Shown here: in pieces, positions 1 through 9,824 of the stretch
How positions within the stretch are numbered: the first letter of the stretch is position 1
How the letters are laid out: the number at the start of each line of letters is the position of its first letter
Assembly: GCF_014648915.1 (NCBI RefSeq)
Contig: NZ_BMSA01000025.1
Location: 62,001-126,000, forward strand
DNA length: 64,000 bases
Origin: Streptomyces phaeofaciens
GTDB taxonomy: Bacteria; Actinomycetota; Actinomycetes; Streptomycetales; Streptomycetaceae
Reading direction: 5' to 3'
Position numbers and translations under genes: made by a program
Notes under the pieces: model-generated
Database searches by the model: none
Seen by the model: only the letters and a program-made list of their open reading frames with translations
What the model was told of the DNA's origin: nothing

Positions 1-1503
1 CGTGTAGGAGGCCAGGGCCGTCTTGTCGCCGTTCTTGGCGTAGTGGTTCGTCTCGGCGGTGTACCAGTAGGTGGCGGCGTTGCCGTGGACGTCCTCGATC
101 AGGTCGAGGTTCCAGCGCCAGGCCTGCGTCCGGGCGCGGTTCTTGAATTCGCTGCCCGCGTCGTAGCCGGGTTCGCCGCTGTCGTCGCCGAAGACCGGGA
201 CCGTCCATACGGAGTGGGTGCGTTCGCTGCCCGCGCCGGGCAGTTTGTTCAGGCCGAAGGTGTAGGCCGTGCCGTCGCCGGTCACCAGCGTCCAGTACTC
301 GCCGTCCGCGTCGCCGTTGTCGGCGTCGGTGTGGCGGACGACCTTGGAGGCGTCGTCGCCCTTGAGGTGCCACTGGCCGGTGGTGTCGTCCTTGACCAGC
401 TCGTTCGCCTTGCCGTTGAGCACCAGGGACGCGTTGTCGTACTTCCAGCACAGGTCGTGCTTGTCGGTCTGGCCGTCGTCGTCGCAGGAGCCGTAGGTGC
501 GGGTGACGTACGACGAGGTCAGGTCGAAGCCCTCGCCCGCCAGGGAGGACTGGTTGTTGGTGTTGGCGGACCGCCCGTCGACGCTGCCGGAGTCGTACGA
601 CAGCGTGACGACGGGTACCGGGCCGGCGGCCGCCGGGGGCACGGTGATCGGGTACGACCAGGAGAAGGAGCCCGAGGAGGCGCCGGCCTCCCAGCTGGAG
701 GAGGCCGACAGCGGCGTGGCCGCGAAGTCGCCGCTGCCCGCGGTGGAAGCGGTCGCGGAGGTGGCCGTCACCGCCATGACGGTGGGGGCCGCGCCCGCCA
801 GCGTCGTCCGCGCGGTGAGCCGCTCGCCGGTGACGTCGTTGGTGGACGCCACCGGGGTGGCGGTGCGGCAGGCCGGCTTCCGCGGGGTGGTCAGCGCGCA
901 GGCGGGGAGGGTGACCAGGCCGAGGCGGGAGGCCCAGTCGCCGCCGACGGCGGAGGCGAACGAGCCGTAGTCGACGGTGAGCCGCGCGGCGCCGGGCTTC
1001 GCCGTGCCGACGGTGAACACGACCCCGGTGACGCCGGCCGCGCGGGCCGCGTCCTGTCCGAGGACGCGCACGGTGGCCTCGCCGGAGGCCTTCGCGCCCT
1101 TGGCCGCCGATGCCGTACCGACGGAGACGAACCGGCCGTCCGCGGTGGGGTGTTCCGTGACGGGGCTCTTGCGCGTCGAGGGCGCGGGCCAGGAGGTCCG
1201 GCGTTCGGCGCGGGCCGCGTCGACGCGCTTCTGGTCGGCCTTCTTCTGTTGACTCACCTTGCCGCGCGCGGCCTTGGCCTGGGGTGTGGTGATCGTCCGC
1301 ACTTCGGCCGGCTTCACGCCGGGTACGGCGGGGCGGCCCGGTGCCTCGGCCGCGGCGGCGACCGGGACCAGGACGGCGGGGACCGACAGCACGGTGGCCA
1401 GCGCGACGGTGAGGGCCGCGCGTCCGAGGCGGCGCGGCCGGGGCGAGGGGGGAGACGCGGAAGGGGACGGCCGGGACAGGGAGGGAAACGGGCGCAACAA
1501 CAC
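1..1503 (-). CDS. Secreted RHS/YD-repeat-family protein, N-terminal part (cut by window edge)
   Basis: The reading frame is open from a GTG at 1503 to the window edge, giving 501 codons without a stop. A GGAG ribosome site lies 8 nt upstream. The first ~40 residues are an Arg-containing n-region followed by an Ala/Val-rich hydrophobic stretch, so export is expected. Further on are segments typical of the N-terminal region of Streptomyces RHS proteins: SFSWSYPITVPP, VTLSYDSGSVDGR, a Cys-containing YDNASLVLNG block and VHGNAATYWY near the cut. The YD repeats and any C-terminal toxin lie outside the window. The gene starts 130 bp after the LamG gene on the same strand and is probably co-transcribed with it. 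Family assignment is confident; whether it is a polymorphic toxin cannot be judged from this half. Confidence 0.85.
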   Translation of the reverse strand, partial: MLLRPFPSLSRPSPSASPPSPRPRRLGRAALTVALATVLSVPAVLVPVAAAAEAPGRPAVPGVKPAEVRTITTPQAKAARGKVSQQKKADQKRVDAARAERRTSWPAPSTRKSPVTEHPTADGRFVSVGTASAAKGAKASGEATVRVLGQDAARAAGVTGVVFTVGTAKPGAARLTVDYGSFASAVGGDWASRLGLVTLPACALTTPRKPACRTATPVASTNDVTGERLTARTTLAGAAPTVMAVTATSATASTAGSGDFAATPLSASSSWEAGASSGSFSWSYPITVPPAAAGPVPVVTLSYDSGSVDGRSANTNNQSSLAGEGFDLTSSYVTRTYGSCDDDGQTDKHDLCWKYDNASLVLNGKANELVKDDTTGQWHLKGDDASKVVRHTDADNGDADGEYWTLVTGDGTAYTFGLNKLPGAGSERTHSVWTVPVFGDDSGEPGYDAGSEFKNRARTQAWRWNLDLIEDVHGNAATYWYTAETNHYAKNGDKTALASYT

Positions 1504-1633
1504 GGATCGCTCTCCAGGGAGGGGGTGGCCGACGCGGCGGCCTGGTGTCTGGGGGATCGGAGATGACGACGACCGCGCCGGGCGGGGCCTGACGGGGCCC
1601 CGCCCGGGCACTGGTCGTCCAGGTGCCGGCCGG

Positions 1634-4600
1634 TCAGTAGCCGATGAGGGTCTCGACCTGGGTCGCGTCGGTCACCGCGCCCGCCCACAGGCGGATGTCG
1701 GTGATCCGTCCGGGCAGCTGGCCGCCCCACGCGCCGGCGAGGTAGCCCTTGCCCACGGCGAACTCCCCGCTGCCGGCCGAGGCCGTGTAGGCGAGGGCGT
1801 CGCCCTGTCGTGCGCTGCCGACGAACAGGGTGATCTCCCGGGCGTGCGCGTCGTACGCGCCGACCAGACCGACCTCGCTGTCCAGCACGGCCGCCTCGTC
1901 GCTGACGACGGAGGTGCCGCTGCCGTCGGCGGTGAGCCGGCCGAAGTGCCAGCGGGCGGTCACCACCGGGATGGTCACGGGCAGCCCGTTCTCGTCGAGC
2001 ACCGGGTTGCCGTCGTCGTCCAGCACCGGCTCGTCGGTCGTGCCGGTCTTCTCCACCCACAGGCTCCACGAGGAGCCGGTCGCGGTGCGCTGGCCGAGGA
2101 CCTGGGCGCGGTAGCCGTCCGGTTTGCCGACGAGCGCCTTGGTGTCGACGTCCGCGGTGGTGGCGACGGTGAACGAGCCGGTGTCGGACACCAGCGGCCG
2201 GGCCGCCGTCGCCGCGCCCGCGGTGCCGTCCAGCACGAGCGCCTCGCCGTCCAGGGACGCGCCCGAGGACGACAGCGTCAGGTTGTTGCCGTAGCCGGAC
2301 TGGTCGGTGAGCGTGGTGCCGGTGGCGCCCTGCGGCGTGTACCGCGCGACGAGTTCGGCGTAGGCCTTGCCGTCGGCGTCCACCGGGGCGGCGTCCCTGG
2401 CGATCGCCACGGGCAGCTTCACGTCCTGCCACACCGTGACCTCGTCCACCTCGCCGGGGAACGGGTCGACATAGGAGCCCCGGTACTTCACCCGGCCGAT
2501 CTGCAGCGGGCCCGCCGCCGACCAGGCCCCCGTGGTCAGGGTGTCGGTGCCCTGGGGCACTCCGTCGACGTAGAGGGCGAGCGTCCTGGCGGTGGTGTCG
2601 ACCACGGCGGCCAGGTGCGTCCACACCTTCGTCTGCGGGGCGTCCAGCGAGTCGACCCGCTGGTTGTCGAGCGAGGTGGTCGCCGCGTCGGCGTCCGCGA
2701 GGCGCAGGCACCAGCGGTTCACGCCGGAGCAGTAGCCCAGGAAGAACGGGCTGTAGTACGTGCCGTCCTGGCCCAGCGCCGTCGCGTGGGCGGCGGTGGA
2801 GTCCAGTCGCACCCATGCCGCCACGGTGTACGACGCCTGCGTCTCGAGCACCTTCGCGGCGGTCGCGGCGTAGGAGGTGCCGCCGACCCGCAGCGCCTTG
2901 TCCTCGCTCTCCGTCCCGTTCTCGGTGACCACGCCGCGGCGGCCGGTCGTCACGCGGGTCGCGCCGCTGACGCCGGCGTCGTCGCGCAGGGCGGCGTTCG
3001 TGCCGGCGGAGACGTCCACGGCGGCGCCGGACGCCTCGTTGAACGTCCACTTGCCGACCGGGCCGTCGCCCTCGTCGACCAGGAACCGGACCTTGTTCTG
3101 TCCCGTCCTCCCGGCCGAGTCCTTGGTCATGACCTCCAGGGTGATGGTGCCCGAGTCGACCGGGGTGACGGTCTCGGTGACCGTCGCGCCCGGCTTCCAC
3201 GGCCGCCAGGCGGTGTCCGTGGACAGTTTGTAGGCGTAGGCGGTGTTCGTGTCCCCGGCGGCCGGGCCGAACGTGACCGTGCCGGACCTGCCCGGGGCTC
3301 CGGAGGGGGTGCACGCGCCCGGCACACACTCCTTGTAGGTGCTCGTGAAGGTGATCGTCGGCGGCTTCGGCGCACTGCTGTCGACGGTGAAGTAGCAGAA
3401 GGGGGTCGCCGTACCGCCCAGGATGCTGTCGCCGCTGTTGTAGTACGAGCGGGTCCAGGCACGGTAGCGGTACTGCTTGCCGTCGGCGAGGGCGGCGTCC
3501 CATGTCTTGTTCAGGTCGTGGTTGTCACCCACGTAGCCACTGGTCGGGCTCTCCGAGCCGGTCGCGGGCTCTTTCGCGTCGGACCAGGTGCCGTCCGTGT
3601 TCTTCACGTCCAGGTCGAAGTAGACGCGCAGGGAGGCGGAGGACTCGCCGCCGGCGACGGTCTGCGGGGTGGCCGCGAGGTTCGGGGTGGGGTCGGACCA
3701 CATGGTGGGCGCCGAGGCGCTCTTGGAGCAGATCTGGTTGGTGCCGGTCTCCAGCCCGTACTCCGTGGGCACGGCCGGCTTGCCGACGTACACCACGTCG
3801 ATGACCGCGTCGTCGTCGAACCGCTTCCAGGCGATGGCGTCGGACTCGTCCTTCGCCTTCAGCATCAGTGTCAGGGTGCTGAACTTGCCGTCCGCGAACG
3901 CCTTCACGGTCGACGTCAGGTTCTCGTCGGTCTCCTCCGGGTTGTCGTTGAACTCGATGGCCGCGCGCGGCTGCGACGGACTGCACGCGCTGCCGCGGCC
4001 CGCCGAGACGTACCGGTCGCCCATCTGGTCCCAGGAGTTGTCCGACTTCGGGCCGCCCGGCCCGGGCCATTTCGACGACGACGAGATGCCGTCGGTGCGC
4101 TCCAGGTCCACCCAGCGCGCGTCGCAGGAGAAGGACCAGGTCTCCGTCACCGCGAACGTCGCGTCGAGGACCTGTTTGCCCTTGAGCTTGCCGGGCGTGA
4201 ACTCGAAGTACATGCGGTTGGTGTAGGCGCTGCCCGCGGTGCAGTAGTAGCGGACCCCGCCGATCACGGCGGAGCCGCAGCGGCCGACGCTCATGCCGTT
4301 GTCGCCGCCGGAGAAGTTGTAGAAGGAATCGCCGTCCGAGGAGAGAACCGTCCGCTCGGACTCGTTCATCTCCACCGACGGATCGATGTAGAGCGGGAGT
4401 TCGGCGCTGGTCGTGTCCGCGATGAGAGCGGGGTCGGGGACGACCGTGACCTGGGTCTGCGTCACGTCCACGTCCATCACGGCGGCCTCGTCCCCGACGC
4501 CGGGTCCGGCGAGCGGGTCGCCCTCCTCGACGGGGCCGGCAGGGCGGTCCTCGGCCTCGGGGGCCGCGGACGGCGCCGACGGCGTCTCCGTCGCGGACGT

Positions 4601-5416
4601 CCCGGCGAGCGGCCGGACCGCGAGGCTCTGCGCGCTGACGCCCTCCCCGTCGTCGGCCGGACCGGCGGAGTTCCACATGCGGGCCGACGGCGAGCGGAAG
4701 ACGATCCGGCCGTTGCCGTCGACGGCCTCCATGCTCCCGGCCGCGCCCTCGCGCACCCGGAGCCCCTCGGCCTTCATCGCGTACTCCAGCGACGCGAGTC
4801 CGGGGTCCTTCGCCGCTTCCAGCGACTCGACCTCCAGCACCTGCCGGAAGCCCTCCACGGTCGCCGTCAGGATCAGGTTCACATCGGGGCGTACGTCCTC
4901 GTAGACGGCCCGTGTGCCGTCCAGGCGCGGCTCCGGCAGCTTCCCGGGCCAGCCCAGGCTGACCGACCGGCCGTCCTCGGCGATCGTCACCAATTCCTTG
5001 CCGTCACCGCCGCCGGAGAACGACAGGTCCACCGCGGCCGCTTTCGGGCCGATCGATCCGTCCGCCCGTTTCTCCAGCGTCGCGTCCGGTGCCGTCCAGC
5101 CGCCGCCGGGCTTTTCCACGCGCACGGGAACGATGGACTTTCGGAGGGTGTACGTCTTTCCGTCCGGATTGGCGAACACCGTTTCGCGCTCGGTGCGCTC
5201 CCCCACGATCTCGACCCGTTCACCGGAGTCGGCCGCCTGCTGTTGCGCGCGTTCCGACTCCGACACTCCGGCGTTCTCCGCGGCAGCCGCTGTCTGCGAT
5301 GTCCCCAAAGGATCGAGCGACGGAACCGTCGCCATCACGACAAGCGCCGTCAGCCAGGCTAAGCCGCTCCGGCGCCTTCCGACGCCTCTTCGGGCATGCC
5401 TTTCACGGTCCCCCAT
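1634..5416 (-). CDS. Secreted LamG-like jellyroll-fold protein with DNRLRE-type domain
   Basis: The 1260-residue protein starts with a long basic n-region (MGDRERHARRGVGRRRSG), a hydrophobic core and an AAAA-type cleavage region near residue 45, a signal peptide. A DNRLRE-like beta domain spans roughly residues 355-555. Two LamG/concanavalin-like domains follow at about 785-1005 (GKWTFNEASGAAVDV, then SYTVAAWVRLD and ALYVDGVPQG) and 1025-1260. Such proteins bind or display carbohydrate or protein surfaces outside the cell. It directly precedes the RHS-type gene, a common pairing in Streptomyces that suggests a partner or carrier role for the RHS product (inference). No catalytic motif is visible. 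The ATG start gives the only complete signal peptide. Confidence 0.88.
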   Translation of the reverse strand: MGDRERHARRGVGRRRSGLAWLTALVVMATVPSLDPLGTSQTAAAAENAGVSESERAQQQAADSGERVEIVGERTERETVFANPDGKTYTLRKSIVPVRVEKPGGGWTAPDATLEKRADGSIGPKAAAVDLSFSGGGDGKELVTIAEDGRSVSLGWPGKLPEPRLDGTRAVYEDVRPDVNLILTATVEGFRQVLEVESLEAAKDPGLASLEYAMKAEGLRVREGAAGSMEAVDGNGRIVFRSPSARMWNSAGPADDGEGVSAQSLAVRPLAGTSATETPSAPSAAPEAEDRPAGPVEEGDPLAGPGVGDEAAVMDVDVTQTQVTVVPDPALIADTTSAELPLYIDPSVEMNESERTVLSSDGDSFYNFSGGDNGMSVGRCGSAVIGGVRYYCTAGSAYTNRMYFEFTPGKLKGKQVLDATFAVTETWSFSCDARWVDLERTDGISSSSKWPGPGGPKSDNSWDQMGDRYVSAGRGSACSPSQPRAAIEFNDNPEETDENLTSTVKAFADGKFSTLTLMLKAKDESDAIAWKRFDDDAVIDVVYVGKPAVPTEYGLETGTNQICSKSASAPTMWSDPTPNLAATPQTVAGGESSASLRVYFDLDVKNTDGTWSDAKEPATGSESPTSGYVGDNHDLNKTWDAALADGKQYRYRAWTRSYYNSGDSILGGTATPFCYFTVDSSAPKPPTITFTSTYKECVPGACTPSGAPGRSGTVTFGPAAGDTNTAYAYKLSTDTAWRPWKPGATVTETVTPVDSGTITLEVMTKDSAGRTGQNKVRFLVDEGDGPVGKWTFNEASGAAVDVSAGTNAALRDDAGVSGATRVTTGRRGVVTENGTESEDKALRVGGTSYAATAAKVLETQASYTVAAWVRLDSTAAHATALGQDGTYYSPFFLGYCSGVNRWCLRLADADAATTSLDNQRVDSLDAPQTKVWTHLAAVVDTTARTLALYVDGVPQGTDTLTTGAWSAAGPLQIGRVKYRGSYVDPFPGEVDEVTVWQDVKLPVAIARDAAPVDADGKAYAELVARYTPQGATGTTLTDQSGYGNNLTLSSSGASLDGEALVLDGTAGAATAARPLVSDTGSFTVATTADVDTKALVGKPDGYRAQVLGQRTATGSSWSLWVEKTGTTDEPVLDDDGNPVLDENGLPVTIPVVTARWHFGRLTADGSGTSVVSDEAAVLDSEVGLVGAYDAHAREITLFVGSARQGDALAYTASAGSGEFAVGKGYLAGAWGGQLPGRITDIRLWAGAVTDATQVETLIGY

Positions 5417-5668
5417 TACCCCGCCCCTCGCTCATGTGATCGACACAGGCGGGGCACATCCCACACGGGAAGGTGAACTTCGGTCAAGCCAAAAGCAAAG
5501 CCCGGGACGGCAGGGGGTTGAGGGTTCCCAGTGGATTCACGAAATAAACCATGCCTAGGTAAGGAATCGGCCAATACCCTTCACTCCGATTCACCGCCTT
5601 TCGCCCCGTTCGCGCGAACTCCCGCCTCACCGCGGTCGCCCATCGTCGGGACCGGATCCCGCATCCCC

Positions 5669-7537
5669 TCACAGACGCACGGAGACATCTTCACCGGGCA
5701 CGCCGGGACCGGCTGCGGAGTCCGGTTCCCCGAGGGCCGATTCGGTGCTCTCGCCCAGGAAGCCACCCGACTGGTGCTGCCACAGCTTGGCGTAGGCACC
5801 GTGCACCGCGAGCAGTTCCTCGTGGGTGCCCTGCTCGACGACGGTGCCCCGGTCCAGGACGACGAGACGGTCCATGCCGGCGACGGTGCTCAGACGGTGG
5901 GCGACCACCAGGGCCGTACGTCCGTCCATCAACCGCCACAGGGCGTCCTGGACGAGGAGTTCACTCTCCGAGTCCAGCGCGCTGGTCGCCTCGTCGAGCA
6001 GCAGGATCGGGGCGTCGCGCAGGATGGCCCTGGCGAGGGCGACGCGCTGGCGCTGGCCTCCCGAGAGTTTGACTCCCCGCTCCCCCACCAGGGTGGCGAA
6101 GCCGTCGGGAAGCTGGTCGGCGAACTCCGTGACGTGCGCGGCCGCGGCCGCGGCATGGATCTCCTCGTCCGTGGCGCCGGGCCGGGCGAAGGCGATGTTG
6201 TCCCGCAGGCTGCGGTGGAACATGGCAGGTTCCTGTGGGACGTAGGCGATCAGTGAGCGCAGGTCCGTCTGGCACAACCGGCTGATGTCCTGTCCACCGA
6301 TGAGGATGCGTCCGTCGTCGATGTCCGACATCCGCAGCAGGAGCCGGGTGAGGGTGGTCTTGCCGCCGCCGGACCTGCCGACCAGACCGATCCGCGCGCC
6401 TGCGGGAACGTCCAGGTCGAGTCCCTGGAAAATCGACTTCGCACCCGCGTGGGCGAAGGTCACCGCGTCGAAGCGAATGCCGGTGTCCCGCGGCCCGAGC
6501 GGTTCGGGTTCCGCCGGGTCGAGCACGGTGGGCGGATCCAGCAGCAGCTCGGTGAACTGCGCGGCCTCGGTCATCGAGCTTTCCAGACGCCGGTAGATCT
6601 GGTTGAACTCGAACATGATCTGGGTCGCGTTGGAGTAGTAGGTGAAGGCCACGATGACCTCCTCCACTCCCTGACCCGGGCCACCGAAGACGATGGCGAC
6701 CAGCAGACCCAGCACGTTGGTCAGCACGGACATGGGGGCGATCAGCACGTCGACGCGCAGATTGCCGTAGTCCCACGACCGAAGCGTCAGGCGCCGGGAA
6801 TCCGCGACACGGCTGCGGTGCTCGTCGGCCTCCCGCTCCTCGGCCGCGAACGCCCGGATGGTCTCCATGTTCGTGAGGCTGTCGGCGACATGGCCGGAGA
6901 CCCGGGCGATCGCCGCCTCACGGTCGTTGACGAGCCTCTGCCGGCGCCGGATCAGAGGCGTCGCGGCCACCACGGTCAGCGCGATCATCACCAGAAGGCC
7001 GACGACGAGCATCGGTTCGTAGCTCCACAGCACCACGGCGCCGAACACCAGAGGGACGAGACTGCCCACGATCCGGTACGTCACCGTGTCGACGAAGTCC
7101 TCGAAGCGCTTGCCGAAGCTCAACACCCGTTTGGTCAGGGACCCGGCGAAGTTGTCGTGGAAGAATGCCGCGTCCTGGGCGAGGAGATCATCCATGCCGC
7201 TCACGTACAGGTGTTCCATGCCGAGGGCGTCCACGCGGTTCAGGCAGTGCTGCCCGACCCGCCACACGGCCTCGGCGACCAGCAACGTCACGCCGAAGCC
7301 CAGCACGTCCGGCATCGCCGAGCCGAGGGTGAGACCGTTGTCGTCGGCGGCCTGTCCTGCCAACTTGGCGATCAGCAGCGGGGCGACGTAGCGGGTGCCG
7401 ATGTTGCCCATGGCCGGCAGCAGCAGCGCGGGCAGGGCCAGCCGTCGTAGTCGCACCAGTTCCCGGCAGTAGCGGCGCAGCGCCAGAACGACCGCGCTCC
7501 TGCCCGGCATCGGCCCTCGCGTATCTGTTGTCCCCAT
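5669..7537 (-). CDS. ABC exporter, fused permease and ATP-binding domains
   Basis: This is a half-transporter of 622 residues, which works as a dimer in the membrane. The N-terminal ~330 residues hold six hydrophobic segments. The nucleotide-binding domain carries Walker A GRSGGGKTT (about 385), Q-loop PQEPAMFHRSL, signature LSGGQRQRVALARA (about 490), Walker B ILLLDEATSALD (about 510) and the H-loop in VVAHRLST (about 544). All catalytic residues are present. Two adjacent ATG codons (7540 and 7537) follow GGGAG; the second has the better spacing and was chosen. The substrate is unknown. There is no partner half-transporter beside it and no obvious operon, so it is probably a homodimeric lipid or drug exporter. 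Confidence 0.92.
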   Translation of the reverse strand: MGTTDTRGPMPGRSAVVLALRRYCRELVRLRRLALPALLLPAMGNIGTRYVAPLLIAKLAGQAADDNGLTLGSAMPDVLGFGVTLLVAEAVWRVGQHCLNRVDALGMEHLYVSGMDDLLAQDAAFFHDNFAGSLTKRVLSFGKRFEDFVDTVTYRIVGSLVPLVFGAVVLWSYEPMLVVGLLVMIALTVVAATPLIRRRQRLVNDREAAIARVSGHVADSLTNMETIRAFAAEEREADEHRSRVADSRRLTLRSWDYGNLRVDVLIAPMSVLTNVLGLLVAIVFGGPGQGVEEVIVAFTYYSNATQIMFEFNQIYRRLESSMTEAAQFTELLLDPPTVLDPAEPEPLGPRDTGIRFDAVTFAHAGAKSIFQGLDLDVPAGARIGLVGRSGGGKTTLTRLLLRMSDIDDGRILIGGQDISRLCQTDLRSLIAYVPQEPAMFHRSLRDNIAFARPGATDEEIHAAAAAAHVTEFADQLPDGFATLVGERGVKLSGGQRQRVALARAILRDAPILLLDEATSALDSESELLVQDALWRLMDGRTALVVAHRLSTVAGMDRLVVLDRGTVVEQGTHEELLAVHGAYAKLWQHQSGGFLGESTESALGEPDSAAGPGVPGEDVSVRL

Positions 7538-7906
7538 CACACTCCCGGTGGTTCGGAAGTCGGAAGTGTCCCGTCAGGGAGACCCCCAGTCCAGGCATTT
7601 ACCGTGGAACGGCGATAACCGGACATCGCTGCCGGCGTGTGCCGCGGACGCATCCAGTGGTGGGATTGCGGTAGCCGGTGTGACCATCGTTGTGGTTCAG
7701 GGCCCGGCGCACCGCCGGCTCGGGGCCGGGGCCGGGATCGGAGGCACCAGCCGTCCCGTAACCAGCGAAAGAGGAGTCCAGCACTGGTCTCGCTGTTTCA
7801 CTCGGGTCCGGTGGCCGGCGAGGCGGAAACGCGAAGTAGGCCGAAGTGTGCGGGCGGCCGTGCCGCAACCACCCCTGCCGGCGGCCTCCGGTGCCGTCAC
7901 CCGCTG
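7538..7906. other. Intergenic region of 369 bp, no gene recognised
   Basis: The stretch lies between the start of the ABC exporter and the stop of the CHAP-domain gene, both on the minus strand, so it should hold the exporter promoter. I see no convincing coding frame, RNA gene or strong terminator hairpin. GC is lower immediately upstream of the exporter (ATTTACCGTGGAACGG). Confidence 0.5.
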
Positions 7907-9523
7907 TCAGCGGACGCGGATGAACAGGACGTCGTATCCACTGTTCGTGCCGCGGTTCTTGATGTAGACGCCCGACCCCGAACCGGTGTTGGGGTTGGAG
8001 GTGTTGCCCTCGACCGTGGTGAAGCTCGCGCCGCCGCTCACCGACCGCACGATGCCGATGTGCGAATTCCCGGCCTTGTAGTCGTCGCCGCCGTTCCAGT
8101 CGAAGGCCACGATGTCGCCCGGCTGCGGGTCCGTCGTCACCGACAGGTGGTAGTTGCCGTTGCGCGCCTGCGTCACCCAGTTCACGACGTAGGTGTTGCG
8201 GTAGGACGTGGCGCCCGTCTGCTTGGCCACCCAGCTCACGAAGGTCGCGCACCAGGCGTATTCGTCGGTGGGCAGGGAGACGCCCACCGCCGAGTTGTAG
8301 GTGTTGGCCCGGGCGCTTCCCGCTACCGTGCCGACCTCGGCCGCGGCCACGTCGAGCATCTTGGCGTACCCGCCGCCGGGCGGGGGCGACGACGGCGGGG
8401 TGACCACGCCGTACAGAGCGGCCTTGGTGTTCGGCCCCACCCTGCCGTCGACCCCGAGGCCCTTCTCGGCCTGGAAGTCCCGCACCGCGCTGTCGGTCAT
8501 CGCCCCGAACTCGCCGTCCACGGCGAGATCGGCACCGTGGTGGTTGAGCAGGCTCTGCAACTCGGTGACACAACCGCTGCGCTGGCCCTTGACGATCTCG
8601 TTCGGGCACGAAGCGGACGTCAGGACGATCGGCGCCGGTGCGCCGTTGCCGCCGCCCCCACCGATGTTCGCGTACAGCGCGGCCTTGGTGGCCGGTCCGA
8701 CCCGGCCGTCGGACACCAGGCCGCTCGCGGACTGGAAGGACTTCACGGCCGCCAGGGTCAGGGGACCGAACCCGCCGTCGACGTCGACGTGTTGCCCCTT
8801 GCCGTTGAGCAGGGCCTGGAGGGTCGCGACGCAGCCGCCGCTCTCCCCCTCCACTATCTCCGCCGGGCAGGCCGCCGACCGCAGGTCCACACCTGTCGGC
8901 GGCAACTCGTCGGTGCTGTAGAGCTCCCGCTTGGTGTTCGCCCCGACCGACCCGTCTGCCGTCAGGCCGTGCGCGGACTGGAAGCTCCGGACCGCACTGG
9001 CCGTGCCCGGACCGAAATCGCCGTCCGCCTCGACCGCGTAGCCGTGGTGGCGGAGCAACCGCTGCAATTCGGTGACGCAGCCGCTCTTCTGGCCCTGGAC
9101 GATGTCCGCCGGGCACGAGGCGGAGTTCAGGTTGATCGGCGCGGGCGCGGAGCCTGCCGTCGTGTACAGCTTGCTCTTGGTCTGGGGGCCCACCCGGCCG
9201 TCCACGGCGATCGCGGTGGCGGCCTGGTACTCACGCACCGCGTACAGCGTCTTCAGCCCGAACTCGCCATCCGCGGTCAGACCGGCGCCGTGGGCGTTGA
9301 GCAGGTTCTGCAGCTCCGTGACGCAACCGCTCACCTGGCCCTGAAGGATCTCGTTGGGGCAGGACGAAGAGGTCAGCTTGATCGGTGCGGGCGCGGCGAC
9401 CGCCGGACCGGCGCCGAACAGAGTGGCCGCCGAAAGGACCGCCGCGGTCACTAGGAAAATACCGATCCTGCCGCGATTCCGGACATCAGATGTATAGGAA
9501 GGCGAAATCACTGTGTCTCTCAT
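7907..9523 (-). CDS. Secreted cell-wall hydrolase: four peptidoglycan-binding repeats plus CHAP domain
   Basis: The 538-residue protein has a signal peptide (RGRIGIFLVTAAVLSAATLFGAGPAVAAP). Four tandem peptidoglycan-binding repeats of ~75 residues follow. Each contains a conserved SCP...SGC cysteine pair, a DGxFG motif and a DGxVGxxTK motif, so a disulfide in each repeat is likely. The C-terminal ~140 residues are a CHAP amidase/endopeptidase domain with the nucleophile in WCATFVSW (Cys about 425) and the general base in SHIGIV (His about 487). The enzyme should cleave peptidoglycan peptide or amide bonds outside the cell. The ATG at 9523 was chosen because it places the signal peptide at the N-terminus; an in-frame GTG four codons later, behind GAGAGA, is an alternative. 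The frame is open further upstream but that part is not protein-like. Confidence 0.9.
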   Translation of the reverse strand: MRDTVISPSYTSDVRNRGRIGIFLVTAAVLSAATLFGAGPAVAAPAPIKLTSSSCPNEILQGQVSGCVTELQNLLNAHGAGLTADGEFGLKTLYAVREYQAATAIAVDGRVGPQTKSKLYTTAGSAPAPINLNSASCPADIVQGQKSGCVTELQRLLRHHGYAVEADGDFGPGTASAVRSFQSAHGLTADGSVGANTKRELYSTDELPPTGVDLRSAACPAEIVEGESGGCVATLQALLNGKGQHVDVDGGFGPLTLAAVKSFQSASGLVSDGRVGPATKAALYANIGGGGGNGAPAPIVLTSASCPNEIVKGQRSGCVTELQSLLNHHGADLAVDGEFGAMTDSAVRDFQAEKGLGVDGRVGPNTKAALYGVVTPPSSPPPGGGYAKMLDVAAAEVGTVAGSARANTYNSAVGVSLPTDEYAWCATFVSWVAKQTGATSYRNTYVVNWVTQARNGNYHLSVTTDPQPGDIVAFDWNGGDDYKAGNSHIGIVRSVSGGASFTTVEGNTSNPNTGSGSGVYIKNRGTNSGYDVLFIRVR

Positions 9524-9723
9524 GGATGCGAAATATCCCCTTCGATCAACCTGCGGATTGTGAGCCGACGGCTGGCGTAATCGATCACAGAGTCGAGGCC
9601 GTCTCATATCATGATCGAATTTCCATTTCGCGCACGACGGTGACAGCTCGCTTTCATGTACACAATGCCGCGCGACGCGATTGGCTGGATTTCGCTGCTG
9701 TCGACATCCCGCAGAAAATGAGA

Positions 9724-9755
9724 TGAGGCCCGCCGCCTTACGGCGACGGGCCTCA
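9724..9755 (-). terminator. Hairpin terminator after the AOC-like gene
   Basis: TGAGGCCCG and CGGGCCTCA form a perfect 9-bp outer stem around an inner CGCCG/CGGCG stem. It lies about 70 bp past the stop of the minus-strand gene ending at 9825 and upstream of the CHAP gene start, so it would separate the two transcripts. Confidence 0.6.
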
Positions 9756-9765
9756 CGGAGAAGTC

Positions 9766-9818
9766 GGACCCCTCGGACCCCGGACCCCGGCCACGGGCCA
9801 CGGGCCACGGGCCACGGA
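9766..9818. repeat. Short tandem microrepeats (CGGACCC and CCACGGG units)
   Basis: Three copies of a CGGACCC-type unit are followed by three to four copies of CCACGGG between the stop at 9825 and the terminator. They look like slippage-generated noise in a non-coding 3' region. Confidence 0.6.
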
Positions 9819-9824
9819 GAGCGG

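Noticed and set aside
1259..5362. A 1367-codon open frame on the plus strand opposite the LamG gene
   Set aside because: It is the antisense shadow of the LamG frame in high-GC DNA. The translation is Arg/Gly/Val-rich without any domain, while the minus-strand protein has a signal peptide and recognisable folds.
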